A stretch of DNA of 51,131 bases from an uncultured delta proteobacterium (GCA_903901335.1 CAIUQR010000017.1:1-51131); one strand, 5' to 3'; shown: positions 18,025 through 27,589, counted from the stretch's first letter. Numbers and translations: made by a program. The notes: generated from the letters alone by a model not told the origin.

Positions 18025-19011
18025 TCAGGCGATGTCATAGTGAGAATAAATTTTCGTCATTCGCTCGATTTCTTGTCGGACAAGGTTTCGCAGTTCCTGT
18101 GGTTCGATAACCTGGACCTCGGCCCCATGGCTGAGGATGATCTTGACCAGTTTGCGGAAATCGGCGGCCGGGAAGGAGAGCAGCAGGCTGCCGTCCGGGT
18201 CTTTAGTTGCTTTCTGCTGGGGACGCCAGATCTGTTCGGCCAGCCAGGGAGAGACCTTCGGGGAAAAGTGCGGGGCCACCGCAAGCGTCTCGTTGCCTTG
18301 CATGATGCCGAAATGTCGGCGGGTGTATTCCTTGATGGGCGGGAGATCGGCGGGCAATCTGATCGTTTCGAAGGCTGGTGTAATCGTTCTGATGCGTGCA
18401 AGAGCGAAGTCCCGAATCTCCTGCCGGTGCGTGCACCAGGCCAGCAGATGCCAGCTGCCCATATAGTGCATGAGATGAAGCGGCTGGATGGTCCGGCTTG
18501 AGGTTGTGTCGGTATGGGGGGAATGATAGGTGATGTGCAGGGGCCTGGTCGTCGAAGAGGGCCTCGACAGCCTGGCGGAAAATTTCGGTATCGACTTTGG
18601 CGTATTCGATATTTTTGACCGAGACCTTCTCGGTCACCCGGTTCAGGCAGGATATCCCCTTATTACCGGTCGCGCCGGTTACCCGGTCGATCAAGCGGCA
18701 GAGATCGTTTTTCAGGGCCGGGTCGGGGATGGCTGAGGCCAGGCGGACGGCGAGCGCCAGAGACAGGACATTGGCCTCACTGATCCAGTGGCCGGGGATT
18801 TCGAAAGAATCGTCGGCGTAGTGGTAGCCCCGTCGGTGAAAATCGTACTCAAGCGGCGCATTGAAACGGTCCCGCATGAAGTCAATATCGCGCTGGGCGG
18901 TCCGCCCGGTTATCTCGAACTCTTCGACCAGGTGCCGGGTGTTCGGGTATCTCCCGGCCTTGATCTGCCATGAAACCAGAAAAACCGTTCATACTTCAAT
19001 CGCTCGGACAT
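18025..19011 (-). pseudogene. WYL-domain transcriptional regulator with two compensating frameshifts
   Basis: Three overlapping frames together give one WYL regulator of about 328 residues. From the ATG at 19011 (G-rich site upstream) the frame gives MSERLKYERFFWFHG. It then shifts by one base near 18970 into QIKAGRYPNTRHLVEEFEITGRTAQRDIDF, a winged-helix N-terminus, and continues as GYHYADDSFEIPG and a long helical middle. At the G run 18540-18543 (CCCC in the sense strand) it returns to the original frame for the C-terminal WYL-like domain (MHYMGSWHLLAW, IKEYTRRHFGIM) ending at 18025. One shift looks like a lost base and the other like a gained base, both in homopolymers. WYL regulators often flank CRISPR-Cas and other defence genes; the CRISPR remnant is 40 bp downstream. 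Sequencing error cannot be excluded. Confidence 0.75.
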
Positions 19012-19227
19012 GGTCCCCCCCCGGTATGCCGCGATATGACGACAGGATTTTTCAGCAACGGTCGGCACAAAACCATGGCATCCTATCACAGGGTGAACCT
19101 CCTGACAACCCTGCAGATTGGTCGCGTTTTGCAAGAGCTCCATGAGCAAGGTTTCGTCTCAAAAATCGCTTCAAAAAATGAGGCGATTACATTGCATCCT
19201 CTACGAGGATTTGGCGAAGAGGGGGAA

Positions 19228-19649
19228 TCAGGATGGATGGCTGTTTATAAACGCCAGAACTCGGTCCCCGAAAAGGATCAGATCGTCCAGTCCGGTGCGG
19301 ATTACTGATTTGACAATGGCAAGATTTGTTCGTTGATAGGTATGAATGACTGTGTTTCGAAAGTGAACCATGTTTTTCAGGGTTTTTGATAACCGCTGGT
19401 CGATTACCAGTTTTTTTCAAGAAGATCGAAACTCTCGGCGCTGGATGTCGGAATGCCCATTTTATGGGCCTTGATGAGGTGATTGGAGAGATCGATGGCC
19501 TGCTCGCAGGCTCGAATCACATTGAGGATTGCCGCATCCTGCCGCGAATAATTCGTATCAAAGCCGACCGGATCCCCCTGATACTCTTCGCGAGCGCGTT
19601 CCACGCACCGTTGAATACTCTGAATCTTATTGATGACAATATCCTTCAT
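19228..19649 (-). CDS. hepT: HepT-like HEPN toxin (DUF86), with frame switch at A-AAA-AAC
   Basis: The zero frame from ATG 19649 encodes 81 residues (KDIVINKIQSIQRCVERARE ... SFDLLEKNW) and stops at TAA 19404-19406. That is the N-terminal half of a HepT toxin. The rest of the family sequence follows in the -1 frame: LVIDQRLSKTLKNMVHFRNTV, then IHTYQ, to TGA at 19228. It includes the HEPN RNase motif RX4HXY (R98, H103, Y105 in the joined 140-residue product). The switch point holds the heptamer A-AAA-AAC (19410-19416) in correct phase for -1 slippage, one codon before the stop, and is followed by the small stem CTGGT/ACCAG. Either programmed frameshifting or a lost A inactivates or controls the toxin. 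The start overlaps mntA by 4 bp. Confidence 0.8.
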
Positions 19650-20053
19650 ACGTCGTAGGCCCGTCCGGTCTGCAAAAAAGACTCAAGTATTTCCCGCCGT
19701 TCTTCATTGAGTTTCTGGTAGTACGACAGCACCAGCATCTCGAATTCGTCTGTGGCGTACTGGTCCGCGCAGTAGAGGAGCCTGCCGGTGGTGGTGATCT
19801 CTTTCTGGAAGACCGTCGACACCTGGCGGACATTGATCAGGTCGACATCCTTGCGGGTGTAATCAGCCAGGGCCTCGCTGCATGGATCCAAAGCCGAAAA
19901 AAGTGCATTTTGGGCCTGCAGAGGCGGCAACAGCAGACCGATATCAAGGTCGCTGTCAGGCCATTCATCAACAGTTGAGAAAGAACCGAAAAGATAAATG
20001 GCCTGTGTGTCAGGATAAAACTTCTGAATGATCCTGATAATCTCTTCTTGCAT
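19646..20053 (-). CDS. mntA: MntA-like nucleotidyltransferase antitoxin
   Basis: 135 residues from the ATG at 20053 (GGGAAA site; an in-frame TTG at 20068 is less likely). It is a minimal nucleotidyltransferase fold with GSF (23-25) and the metal-binding pair D35 and D37 in DSDLDIG, the GSx10DxD signature. In HepT-MntA systems, MntA neutralises the HEPN RNase by AMPylating the tyrosine of the RX4HXY motif. Its stop overlaps the hepT start (ATGA), matching the standard gene order. The gene is intact, while its toxin partner needs a frame switch. Confidence 0.88.
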   Translation of the reverse strand: MQEEIIRIIQKFYPDTQAIYLFGSFSTVDEWPDSDLDIGLLLPPLQAQNALFSALDPCSEALADYTRKDVDLINVRQVSTVFQKEITTTGRLLYCADQYATDEFEMLVLSYYQKLNEERREILESFLQTGRAYDV

Positions 20054-20083
20054 ACCGTTTCCCGGCAAGTCTGATGGTTGTTG

Positions 20084-21448
20084 TTACTTGGTCAGGTGCT
20101 TGCCCGCTTGTTTGAACTCCGTATAGAGATCCAGACTTTTTAAGATGTTGAGGGCCGACCGCAGCTGATTATCCTTGAGTAAGCGTTCCTTTATTTCATT
20201 GTTGAGTTTGATTGCCTCGGGAGACAGCTTTTCAGTTGAAGTGACTGCCTTTTTCTTGGTCGTATCGTTGTATTTGAAGTGATGTTTTAAATCGACCTCC
20301 CTGGTGGAATCCGGATCGGTCTTTTTCTCTTCGTCCTTGGGATCGTAAGGGGTAAATGCTATTTCCACATCGGGGGTGATCCCCTTTTCCTGTATCGACC
20401 GACCCGAAGGCGTGTAGTAACGGGCGGTGGTGAGACGGAGTCCGGCCCCGTCCGGCAGCGGAATGATGGTCTGGACCGATCCTTTCCCGAAGGTCTGGGT
20501 GCCGACGATAATTGCTCTCTTGTGATCCTGCAACGCACCGGCGACGATTTCTGAGGCGCTGGCGGAACCTTCGTTGACCAGAACGACCATCGGATATTTC
20601 CCCTGTCCGCCGTCTTCATGGGCCTTGAAGGTCATATTCTGTTCTGCCGTCCTTCCCTTGGTGTAGACAATCAGTCCTTCATCGATGAAGATATCGGCAA
20701 CACTGACCGCCTGATTCAAAAGGCCTCCCGGATTGTTGCGAAGGTCGAGGATGAGCCCTTTAATGGGATGGACAGCCTCCAGGTCATGCAAGGCTTTTTT
20801 GTAATCATTGGTCGTCTGGCTCTGGAAATTGGTAATCCTGGTGTAGGCGAGACCCGGCTCCAGAAAGAAGGACTTCACCGATTGAATCGGGATGATATCC
20901 CGCACCAGGGTGAAGTCTTTCACAGTGTTCCACCCCTCCCGGTGAATGGAAATGATGACCTTTGTTCCCTTCGGGCCTCTCAGCTTTTTGATGGCATCCA
21001 TCGGGGACATATCTTTGGTCGGTTCCCCGTCTATTTTGACAATCATGTCTTTTGCCCTCAGACCGGCCTGGTCGGCAGGGGTTCCCTCGATCGGAGAGAC
21101 GATGGTAAGAATATTCTCACGCATCGTAATTTCTATGCCGATACCGGTAAAGCTTCCCTGGGTTTCATCTTTAAGATCCTGAAAATTCTCAGGTTTGAGA
21201 TAGGATGAATGGGGATCGAGAGAGAGCAGCAAGCCGTTTATGGCCCCTTCGATCAAGTCCTTGGTGTTGATCGGCTCGACATAGTTTTCCTGCAGCATAC
21301 TCAGGACATTGGCGAATAACTCAAGCTGCTTATATGTTTCTTCCCGCTCCTTCTGGGAGACATCGGCTGAAGCTGTTGCGGAAAAGAGAAGGAGTGAAAT
21401 AATGAAAAGAGCAGAGATTTTGACTACTGGTGCGATTTTGTTGTGCAT
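20084..21448 (-). CDS. ctpA: Carboxy-terminal processing protease (S41), periplasmic
   Basis: 454 residues. An N-terminal signal or anchor (about 8-28) precedes a PDZ domain (about 95-170: GIGIEITMRENILTIVSP, 'RAKDMIVKIDG') and the S41 tail-specific protease core. The catalytic Ser lies in NEGSASASEIV and the Lys in FGKGSVQT, followed by LTTARYYTPSGRSIQ. The charged C-terminal tail is long. It cleaves periplasmic or envelope proteins from their C-terminus. It is the last gene of the ftsE-ftsX-envC-ctpA order; in Proteobacteria, CtpA-type proteases next to envC often regulate murein hydrolases. The ATG follows an AGGAC site. Confidence 0.95.
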   Translation of the reverse strand: MHNKIAPVVKISALFIISLLLFSATASADVSQKEREETYKQLELFANVLSMLQENYVEPINTKDLIEGAINGLLLSLDPHSSYLKPENFQDLKDETQGSFTGIGIEITMRENILTIVSPIEGTPADQAGLRAKDMIVKIDGEPTKDMSPMDAIKKLRGPKGTKVIISIHREGWNTVKDFTLVRDIIPIQSVKSFFLEPGLAYTRITNFQSQTTNDYKKALHDLEAVHPIKGLILDLRNNPGGLLNQAVSVADIFIDEGLIVYTKGRTAEQNMTFKAHEDGGQGKYPMVVLVNEGSASASEIVAGALQDHKRAIIVGTQTFGKGSVQTIIPLPDGAGLRLTTARYYTPSGRSIQEKGITPDVEIAFTPYDPKDEEKKTDPDSTREVDLKHHFKYNDTTKKKAVTSTEKLSPEAIKLNNEIKERLLKDNQLRSALNILKSLDLYTEFKQAGKHLTK

Positions 21449-21485
21449 ATTGTCCTGCCGCCTGGCGAGTGAGTTGTGGGATGGC

Positions 21486-22787
21486 CTATTCGACTGTTAC
21501 TGGAATTTTCTTTTCGTTCGTTTCTAATGTAAATTTGTTCTTGTCCAGCCATTGGAGCGGATCCAGAGATTCACTTTCATGGCGTATCTCGATACTGAGA
21601 CCTTCATCTATCAAAGTGGCTGTATCACCCATAAGACCAAGGATATCGCCGGTCTTGACTTGATCGTCTTTATTCTTGAGCAATTTTTCCATCCTTGAGA
21701 GTATAGAATAATACTTATAACCATGATCGACAATAATGGTATTTCCATAGCCTCTGAGATAACCGGAATATAAAATGGTTCCGTCGAAGATGGCCTTCAC
21801 CTTGGTGCCGTCGGGGGCCTTAATTGCAATGCCTTTGGATTTACTGGTTATTCCGAGTTTATTCGTTTTTTCCTGATTGAAAAGGGTGATCACCGTACCG
21901 CTTACAGGCGGGGAAAGTTTGCCGCGATTCAGCAGAAAGCCCTGATCAAGGGTCTGCTCTTGTTTCTCCATCTTGCTCAGATGGATGGAAAGCTTAGTGG
22001 TTGCTTCCTCCATTTCCTTGATCGCCTGGTCATGGAGTTTTTTCTGGGTTCGGATAAGGGTGAGCAGGTTCTCTTTTTCCAGTTTCGTCCTGTCGATCTG
22101 ATTCTTTTCTTCTTCTTCCTGGGTGATAAATCCCTGCAGCAGGGTTTTTTCCATCGTCAAGGCCTCTTTCACCCTCTCTATTTCGTCAATGGAGTGCCGA
22201 TAGGTTTCGATCAGGTTCTGATCATATCTGATGAGCGATTGGAAGGAGTCGTGAAATGACAGGAGTTCAGGCAGCGTTTGTGCGGAAAAGGCCACATTGA
22301 TGATACCGATCCTCCCCATTCTGTAATAGGCGCTGAGTCTTTTCTGCAGATGCAGCTGGACGATGCGTTTTTCGGATTTAATCCTGGCCAGTTCTTTTTC
22401 TTTGACCGCTATGAGGTCCTGCTGGGCCGTCATCCTTCCTTGCAGAACACCCAGTTTCTCATGATGTTCCTGGAGATGGTTATCGAGGTTTTGAAGTTCC
22501 GCCAGCAGGTCTCTTTCCTGGGAGAGTTTCTGCTCCCTTTCCTCCTGCTGAAGTTTGATTCCCTGCTGCAGGCGGCGAATATTAATCCAGTACTTATTGA
22601 TACCGGTTTCCAACTGCTGCTTTTGATCATTGTCGGTTGTCGCGGTCGAGATGGCCGGGCCTGCCAGCAGGGCAGCGATGGCTAGCAGCAACAGGAAAGA
22701 GCCATACCGGATTTTCCCCCCTGGGGAAAAGATAGCAGGGGATAAACAGATGGGAGAAAAAGGAGAGTAGTTGGTTTTTCGGACCAT
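21486..22787 (-). CDS. envC: EnvC-like murein hydrolase activator (degenerate LytM)
   Basis: 433 residues. An N-terminal membrane/signal segment (about 29-47) precedes long coiled coils (about 50-280, rich in Glu, Gln and Lys) and a C-terminal LytM/M23 domain (about 295-425: 'GIAIKAPDGTKVKAIFDGTILYSG', GYGNTIIVDHG). The metal ligands of active M23 endopeptidases are largely missing: the usual YAHLS is YYSILS and HxH is IEIRH. It therefore probably activates amidases rather than cutting peptidoglycan, as E. coli EnvC does. It lies 7 bp after ftsX, consistent with gating by FtsEX. No clear ribosome binding site is visible before the chosen ATG. Confidence 0.92.
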   Translation of the reverse strand: MVRKTNYSPFSPICLSPAIFSPGGKIRYGSFLLLLAIAALLAGPAISTATTDNDQKQQLETGINKYWINIRRLQQGIKLQQEEREQKLSQERDLLAELQNLDNHLQEHHEKLGVLQGRMTAQQDLIAVKEKELARIKSEKRIVQLHLQKRLSAYYRMGRIGIINVAFSAQTLPELLSFHDSFQSLIRYDQNLIETYRHSIDEIERVKEALTMEKTLLQGFITQEEEEKNQIDRTKLEKENLLTLIRTQKKLHDQAIKEMEEATTKLSIHLSKMEKQEQTLDQGFLLNRGKLSPPVSGTVITLFNQEKTNKLGITSKSKGIAIKAPDGTKVKAIFDGTILYSGYLRGYGNTIIVDHGYKYYSILSRMEKLLKNKDDQVKTGDILGLMGDTATLIDEGLSIEIRHESESLDPLQWLDKNKFTLETNEKKIPVTVE

Positions 22788-22794
22788 GGGGCAA

Positions 22795-23682
22795 TCAGAT
22801 GCGCAGAAATTTCTGCATTGACATATAGCTGCCGACAGTACAGAGCAGGATCGAGGCGATAATAATCAAAACAAGTGTCTGGGGAGCAAAAAAGGTGAAG
22901 TTAAACAGGTTCAGAATCCCCGGCCCGGAAAAACGTATTTTGATCCACTGATACAGCGCGAATAAAGAGACAAGACCGAATGTTGAGCCGAAGAGTCCCT
23001 GCATCAGCCCTTCCAGCATAAACGGTGTCCGGATATAATCATTGGTGGCTCCAACCAGTCTCAGCAGCTCAAGTTCCGCCTGTCTTCCCATTATGGTCAG
23101 ACGTATAGTATAGGCCACCATGAAAACGGTGGTCAGGATCAGAAGGCTGCCGCTTAAAATGACGACGATGGAGAGGAGCCGGGTAAAATAAAAGAATCGT
23201 TCGACCCATTCCTGACCATATTGCACCTTCAGGGTGCCCGGCAGTTTGCTCAGATACTCTGAAAAGAGTTTCACCCGGTTGAGATTTCTCAGTGTTTTCA
23301 ATGGAACAACTTCAACCGAGGCCGGCAGAAAATCGGCGGGCATATCCTCCAGGACATCCTTATTCTGCCCCAGCTGTTTGGCAAAACGATCATGGGCCTC
23401 CGCTTTGGAGATAAATTTGATGTCCTGAACTTGATCGAAATCGGTTATTTTCCGCCTGAGTTGTTCCTTCATTTCAGGTCCGGGTTCATCTTCAAGATAG
23501 ATGATAAGACGCAGGTCGTCCCCCAGTTTGTCGCCGGCATTCAGCATGTTTGTATAAATCAGATAAAAAAAGGCAAAGATCAGAACGGACAGGCTGACCG
23601 TAAGAAGCGTCATCAGTTGAGATGCCCAGGTCTGGCGGAGGTTACGCCCCATCTGTCTGAGAACGGCAAACCAGAAGTTCAT
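22795..23682 (-). CDS. ftsX: Cell-division ABC transporter permease FtsX
   Basis: 295 residues with four membrane helices (about 20-42, 168-192, 215-245, 264-285) and an extracytoplasmic loop between the first two (about 45-165), the FtsX plan. It partners FtsE at the division site and passes an ATP-driven conformational signal to EnvC. It overlaps ftsE by 4 bp (ATGA) and precedes envC by 7 bp, so the three are one unit. Confidence 0.95.
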   Translation of the reverse strand: MNFWFAVLRQMGRNLRQTWASQLMTLLTVSLSVLIFAFFYLIYTNMLNAGDKLGDDLRLIIYLEDEPGPEMKEQLRRKITDFDQVQDIKFISKAEAHDRFAKQLGQNKDVLEDMPADFLPASVEVVPLKTLRNLNRVKLFSEYLSKLPGTLKVQYGQEWVERFFYFTRLLSIVVILSGSLLILTTVFMVAYTIRLTIMGRQAELELLRLVGATNDYIRTPFMLEGLMQGLFGSTFGLVSLFALYQWIKIRFSGPGILNLFNFTFFAPQTLVLIIIASILLCTVGSYMSMQKFLRI

Positions 23683-24386
23683 ACCTGAACACCTCCATTT
23701 ACTCTCCGAATTTTTCCGCGGCAGAGTTCCATGATACGATGGTCGGTATGCCGGTACAGGGAGTCATCATGGGTGGCAATAATGATCGTGGCTCCGGAAC
23801 TGTTGCATTTATTCAGCAGGTTCATGACCTTTTCCGTGGTTGAGGAATCCAGGTTGCCCGTGGGTTCGTCAACCAGGATCAGGGTGGGTGAGTTGGCAAC
23901 GGCCCGTGCCAGTGTGACCCGCTGCTGTTCTCCCCGGGAGAGTTCTCCGGTGATGGCGTCGTGTTTGTCGGAGAGCTCCAGTTGGGCGAGGAGGTCCTTG
24001 ACCCGTTTAGAGATGACCGGGGGTTTTTTATAGGAAACCTCCATGGAAATGGCAATATTTTCGGCAACGGTCCTGTCGGTCAACAGCTTGAAGTCTTGAT
24101 ACGCAACGCCGATTTTCTGGCGCAGCCGGGCAAGTTTTTTGCCCTTAAGCCCGTGAATATTCTGTCCGGCTACCTCGATCAGACCGTTGCTCGGGGTCTC
24201 CATGTTGCAGATAAGCTTCAGAAGCGTGGTCTTTCCGGCCCCGCTCTTGCCGATAAGGAAAAACATCTCTCCCGTTTCAACAGTCAGCGAAACATCGGCC
24301 AGGGCTGTGACATCAGGGGGATAATGCTTGCTGACCTTGATCAATTCGACAATGGTCGGTTGCGAGGGCGCATTCATTTCAGTCAT
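23679..24386 (-). CDS. ftsE: Cell-division ATP-binding protein FtsE
   Basis: 235-residue ABC ATPase: Walker A GKSGAGKTT, Q-loop AYQDFKLL, signature LSRGEQQRV, Walker B LILVDEPTGNLD and an H-loop His in ATHDDSL. The AYQDFKLL stretch is typical of FtsE. It is the first gene of the minus-strand ftsE-ftsX-envC-ctpA operon, with the promoter expected in the AT-rich region 24387-24500. An alternative start is the ATG at 24377, three codons downstream. Confidence 0.96.
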   Translation of the reverse strand: MTEMNAPSQPTIVELIKVSKHYPPDVTALADVSLTVETGEMFFLIGKSGAGKTTLLKLICNMETPSNGLIEVAGQNIHGLKGKKLARLRQKIGVAYQDFKLLTDRTVAENIAISMEVSYKKPPVISKRVKDLLAQLELSDKHDAITGELSRGEQQRVTLARAVANSPTLILVDEPTGNLDSSTTEKVMNLLNKCNSSGATIIIATHDDSLYRHTDHRIMELCRGKIRRVNGGVQV

Positions 24387-24769
24387 ATTTTCTTAAAAGT
24401 AGGGAGATCGAGAGTGCTGGAAACAAGAACTTCTTGATATATAAGGAATAATTTATTTCTTCTGGTGGAATAAGAATCATGTTTAATTACAGTTAACCTA
24501 CTTTAATAAAATCGGTATATTATGTCAAATTTATTACAGTTAGCAGAGACGTATGGCCTGCTGCGTAGCCTGAAGAGTCCGTCCTGTCCCCGCTTGACCG
24601 AGAAACATGCCGCAGATACATTTATCGCTTGCAACTTGATTCGCAGTTGTTATTCTTTATAACTTTGCGTTGGATAAATGACTACTCTTTATGCTGACAC
24701 CGGAATGATCAGATCGTACTTGGTAAAAAGTCGATCATTTACGGTTTTATGATAAAAAAGGAGAACAGT
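24387..24769. other. 383-bp divergent intergenic region between ftsE and ileS
   Basis: AT-rich on the ftsE side (24430-24540), so promoters for both directions are likely here. A small inverted repeat AATGATC (24704-24710) / GATCATT (24733-24739) lies in the ileS leader, 31 bp before the start codon. No T-box features (such as the conserved AGGGUGG bulge) were found, and no gene is supported. Confidence 0.4.
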
Positions 24770-27589
24770 ATGGACTACAGGGCGACCCTTAATCTGCCCC
24801 AGACGAAGTTCAATATGAAGGCCAATCTGACCCAGAAGGAGCCCGCCTATCTGAAACGATGGGAAAAAGAGGATCTCTATGGACAGATTCAGGAATCCTG
24901 CAAGGATAAACCGCTGTATGTTCTTCATGACGGTCCTCCCTATGCCAACGGGCACATTCATCTCGGGCATGCATTTAATAAGATATTAAAGGATATTATC
25001 CTGAAGTCCAGACGCATGGCCGGATTGAACGCCCCGTATATTCCGGGCTGGGACTGCCATGGTCTGCCGATCGAGCATAACGTCGACAAGGATCTGGGGC
25101 CGAAAAAAAACCAGATTTCCAAGCTGTCGAAACGCGGGGCCTGTCGTAAGTATGCCCAGAAATGGATCAAGACCCAGAAGGACGAATTTAAACGATTGGG
25201 GGTTCTGGGTGACTGGGATGAGCCCTATCTGACCATGAATTTCCCCTACGAGGCGGCAATTGCCCGGGAGTTCAACCGGTTCCTGCTCTCCGGTGCGGTT
25301 ATCCGGAACAAGAAACCCGTGTACTGGTGTTCCACCTGTACCACGGCCCTGGCGGAGGCCGAGGTCGAGTACTACGACCACACCTCACCATCCATTTACG
25401 TCAAATTCAAGGTCCGCGATGATCTTGCCGATATCGATCCGGCGCTGGCAGGTAACCGTGTCTCCGTGGTCATCTGGACCACGACCCCATGGACCTTGCC
25501 CGCCAACCTGGCTGTTGCCTTTCATCCGGATTTTGTCTATGCGGCCGTGGCCGTACAAGGCGAGGTGTGGATCATGGCCAAGGATCTGGTTGCCCCGGTG
25601 ATGACGCAGCTCGGTATTGATGATTTTCAGATTGCCGCCACCTTTTCTGCTCGCAGCCTCGAAAACCGGAAATGCCGCCATCCGTTTATGAATCGCGATT
25701 CGATGATGGTCCTGGCTGATTATGTGACCATCGAGGCCGGGACCGGATGCGTGCATACGGCGCCCGGTCATGGCGCCGACGATTACCAGACCGGTCTTCG
25801 ATACGGCCTGGATATCCTGTCGCCTGTCGACAGTAAAGGCATTTATACAGCCGAGGCCGGACCGTATGAGGGACAGCAGATCCCCGGAGTGAACAGCCTG
25901 ATTAACGACGATATGGAGAAGTCGGGGGCCTTGATCCATAAAAGTGATATTAAGCACAGTTATCCGCATTGCTGGCGGTGCAAAAAACCTGTCATGTACA
26001 GGGCCACTCCCCAGTGGTTTATTTCCATGGAGACCGGCATCCGTGAAAAGGCTATGGAAAACATTAAAAAGATCGAATGGACACCGGCCTGGGGCATGCA
26101 GCGTATCCTGTCGATGGTGGAGGGGCGGCCGGACTGGTGTTTATCCCGTCAGCGGACCTGGGGCGTGCCCATCACCGTCATCAGCTGCACGTCCTGCGGC
26201 GAAGTGGTGAAGAATGTGGCCCTGGTGCAGAAAATCGACGAGCTCTTCCAGAAAGAGGGGGCGGATGCCTGGTTTAAATATGAAGTCCAGGACTTTCTCG
26301 GGCAGGAAACCGTCTGTGCTGCCTGCGGCGGCAGCGAGTTTACCAAAGAGGAGGATATCCTGGATGTCTGGTTTGATTCCGGGGTCAGCCATGCCGCCGT
26401 CTGCGAGGAGCGGCCGGAGCTGCGCTCGCCTGCCGATCTCTATCTGGAGGGGAGCGATCAGCATCGCGGCTGGTTCCAGAGTTCGCTTCTGACCTCGGTC
26501 GGCACCCGTGGCCGGGCTCCGTTCAAAGGTGTTCTGACCCATGGCTATGTGGTGGACGGCCAGGGGAAAAAGATGTCGAAGTCGATCGGCAATGTGGTGG
26601 CGCCTGGCGAGGTCATTGAAAAATACGGGGCCGAGATCCTGCGTCTCTGGGTCGCCAGCGAAGACTATCGCGACGATGTGAAGGTCTCCGATGAGATCCT
26701 GCGGCAGATCTCGGATGCGTATAGAAAGATCCGGAATACGATTCGCTATCTGCTCGGCAATCTGAGTGATTTCGACCCTGACAAGAACAGTGTGGAGCTG
26801 CAGAAACTCCCCGAGCTGGATCGTTGGGCCCTGGTCCGTTTTGAAGACTTGAGACGGAAGGTTGTTACCGCCTATGAGCGGTATGAGTTCCATTCGATTT
26901 ACCATAATCTGAATTATTTCTGCGGGACGACCCTGAGCGCCTTCTATCTGGATATCCTGAAGGACAGGCTCTATACCGCCGGGACGGATTCCCCTTCCAG
27001 GCGTTCCGCCCAGACGGCCTTGTTCAGGATCCTGGACGGCATGGTCCGGTTGATGGCGCCCATCCTCAGCTTTACCGCAGCTGAGACCTGGGAGCATCTC
27101 TATAATCTTGATCCCCAGGCCCCCCTGTCCGCGAGCATCTTTTTTGCCGACTTTCCGGCCCCGGTGACCGAACTCATGGATCAGGAGACCGAGGCCCGCT
27201 GGACGCGTCTGATTGCTCTGCGCTCCGAGATCACCAAGGCCCTGGAGATTGCCCGGCGCGAAAAGATTATCGGTCATCCGCTGGAGGCGGAGGTCCTGCT
27301 TCTGGTGGCGGGAGACCTGGGAGATTTCCTGATGCAGGAATGGCAGACATTACAGGAGATATCAATCGTTTCCGCCCTCACCGGTGTGGAAGAATTTCCG
27401 GATATCGGGCTGGCCCCGTTCTTCAGTGAGGAGATCAAAGGGCTGGCGATAATGGTTCGTCCGGCCGAAGGCGAAAAATGTGAACGCTGCTGGACCCGTT
27501 CGACATCCGTAGGCGGCAATAAAGAACATCCGGTCATCTGCGAGAGATGTTGCGCCGTCATCGCCGACATGCCTATCGAAACCGAGTAG
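24770..27589 (+). CDS. ileS: Isoleucyl-tRNA synthetase
   Basis: 939 residues from the ATG at 24770, chosen because AAGGAG ends 6 nt before it; the frame is open from an upstream ATG at 24749. Class I synthetase: HIGH motif in GHIHLGHA (about 61-68), CP1 editing region with WTTTPWTLP, KMSKS (about 601-605), and a C-terminal zinc finger (CERCW ... CERC). It is of normal bacterial length. It opens the operon ileS-lspA-fabD-bioBAFGCD; ileS-lspA is a common pair. Confidence 0.97.
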   Translation: MDYRATLNLPQTKFNMKANLTQKEPAYLKRWEKEDLYGQIQESCKDKPLYVLHDGPPYANGHIHLGHAFNKILKDIILKSRRMAGLNAPYIPGWDCHGLPIEHNVDKDLGPKKNQISKLSKRGACRKYAQKWIKTQKDEFKRLGVLGDWDEPYLTMNFPYEAAIAREFNRFLLSGAVIRNKKPVYWCSTCTTALAEAEVEYYDHTSPSIYVKFKVRDDLADIDPALAGNRVSVVIWTTTPWTLPANLAVAFHPDFVYAAVAVQGEVWIMAKDLVAPVMTQLGIDDFQIAATFSARSLENRKCRHPFMNRDSMMVLADYVTIEAGTGCVHTAPGHGADDYQTGLRYGLDILSPVDSKGIYTAEAGPYEGQQIPGVNSLINDDMEKSGALIHKSDIKHSYPHCWRCKKPVMYRATPQWFISMETGIREKAMENIKKIEWTPAWGMQRILSMVEGRPDWCLSRQRTWGVPITVISCTSCGEVVKNVALVQKIDELFQKEGADAWFKYEVQDFLGQETVCAACGGSEFTKEEDILDVWFDSGVSHAAVCEERPELRSPADLYLEGSDQHRGWFQSSLLTSVGTRGRAPFKGVLTHGYVVDGQGKKMSKSIGNVVAPGEVIEKYGAEILRLWVASEDYRDDVKVSDEILRQISDAYRKIRNTIRYLLGNLSDFDPDKNSVELQKLPELDRWALVRFEDLRRKVVTAYERYEFHSIYHNLNYFCGTTLSAFYLDILKDRLYTAGTDSPSRRSAQTALFRILDGMVRLMAPILSFTAAETWEHLYNLDPQAPLSASIFFADFPAPVTELMDQETEARWTRLIALRSEITKALEIARREKIIGHPLEAEVLLLVAGDLGDFLMQEWQTLQEISIVSALTGVEEFPDIGLAPFFSEEIKGLAIMVRPAEGEKCERCWTRSTSVGGNKEHPVICERCCAVIADMPIETE

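Noticed and set aside
18970..19308. Plus-strand frame of 112 codons in the defence pocket
   Set aside because: It is antisense to the WYL N-terminus and the hepT 3' end, both of which are better supported on the minus strand.
24387..24769. T-box riboswitch upstream of ileS
   Set aside because: No T-box consensus bulge or terminator/antiterminator pair could be found; only a short inverted repeat is present.
26141..27277. Long minus-strand frame (378 codons) opposite ileS
   Set aside because: Antisense shadow of ileS caused by GC-rich third positions; no domain signal.
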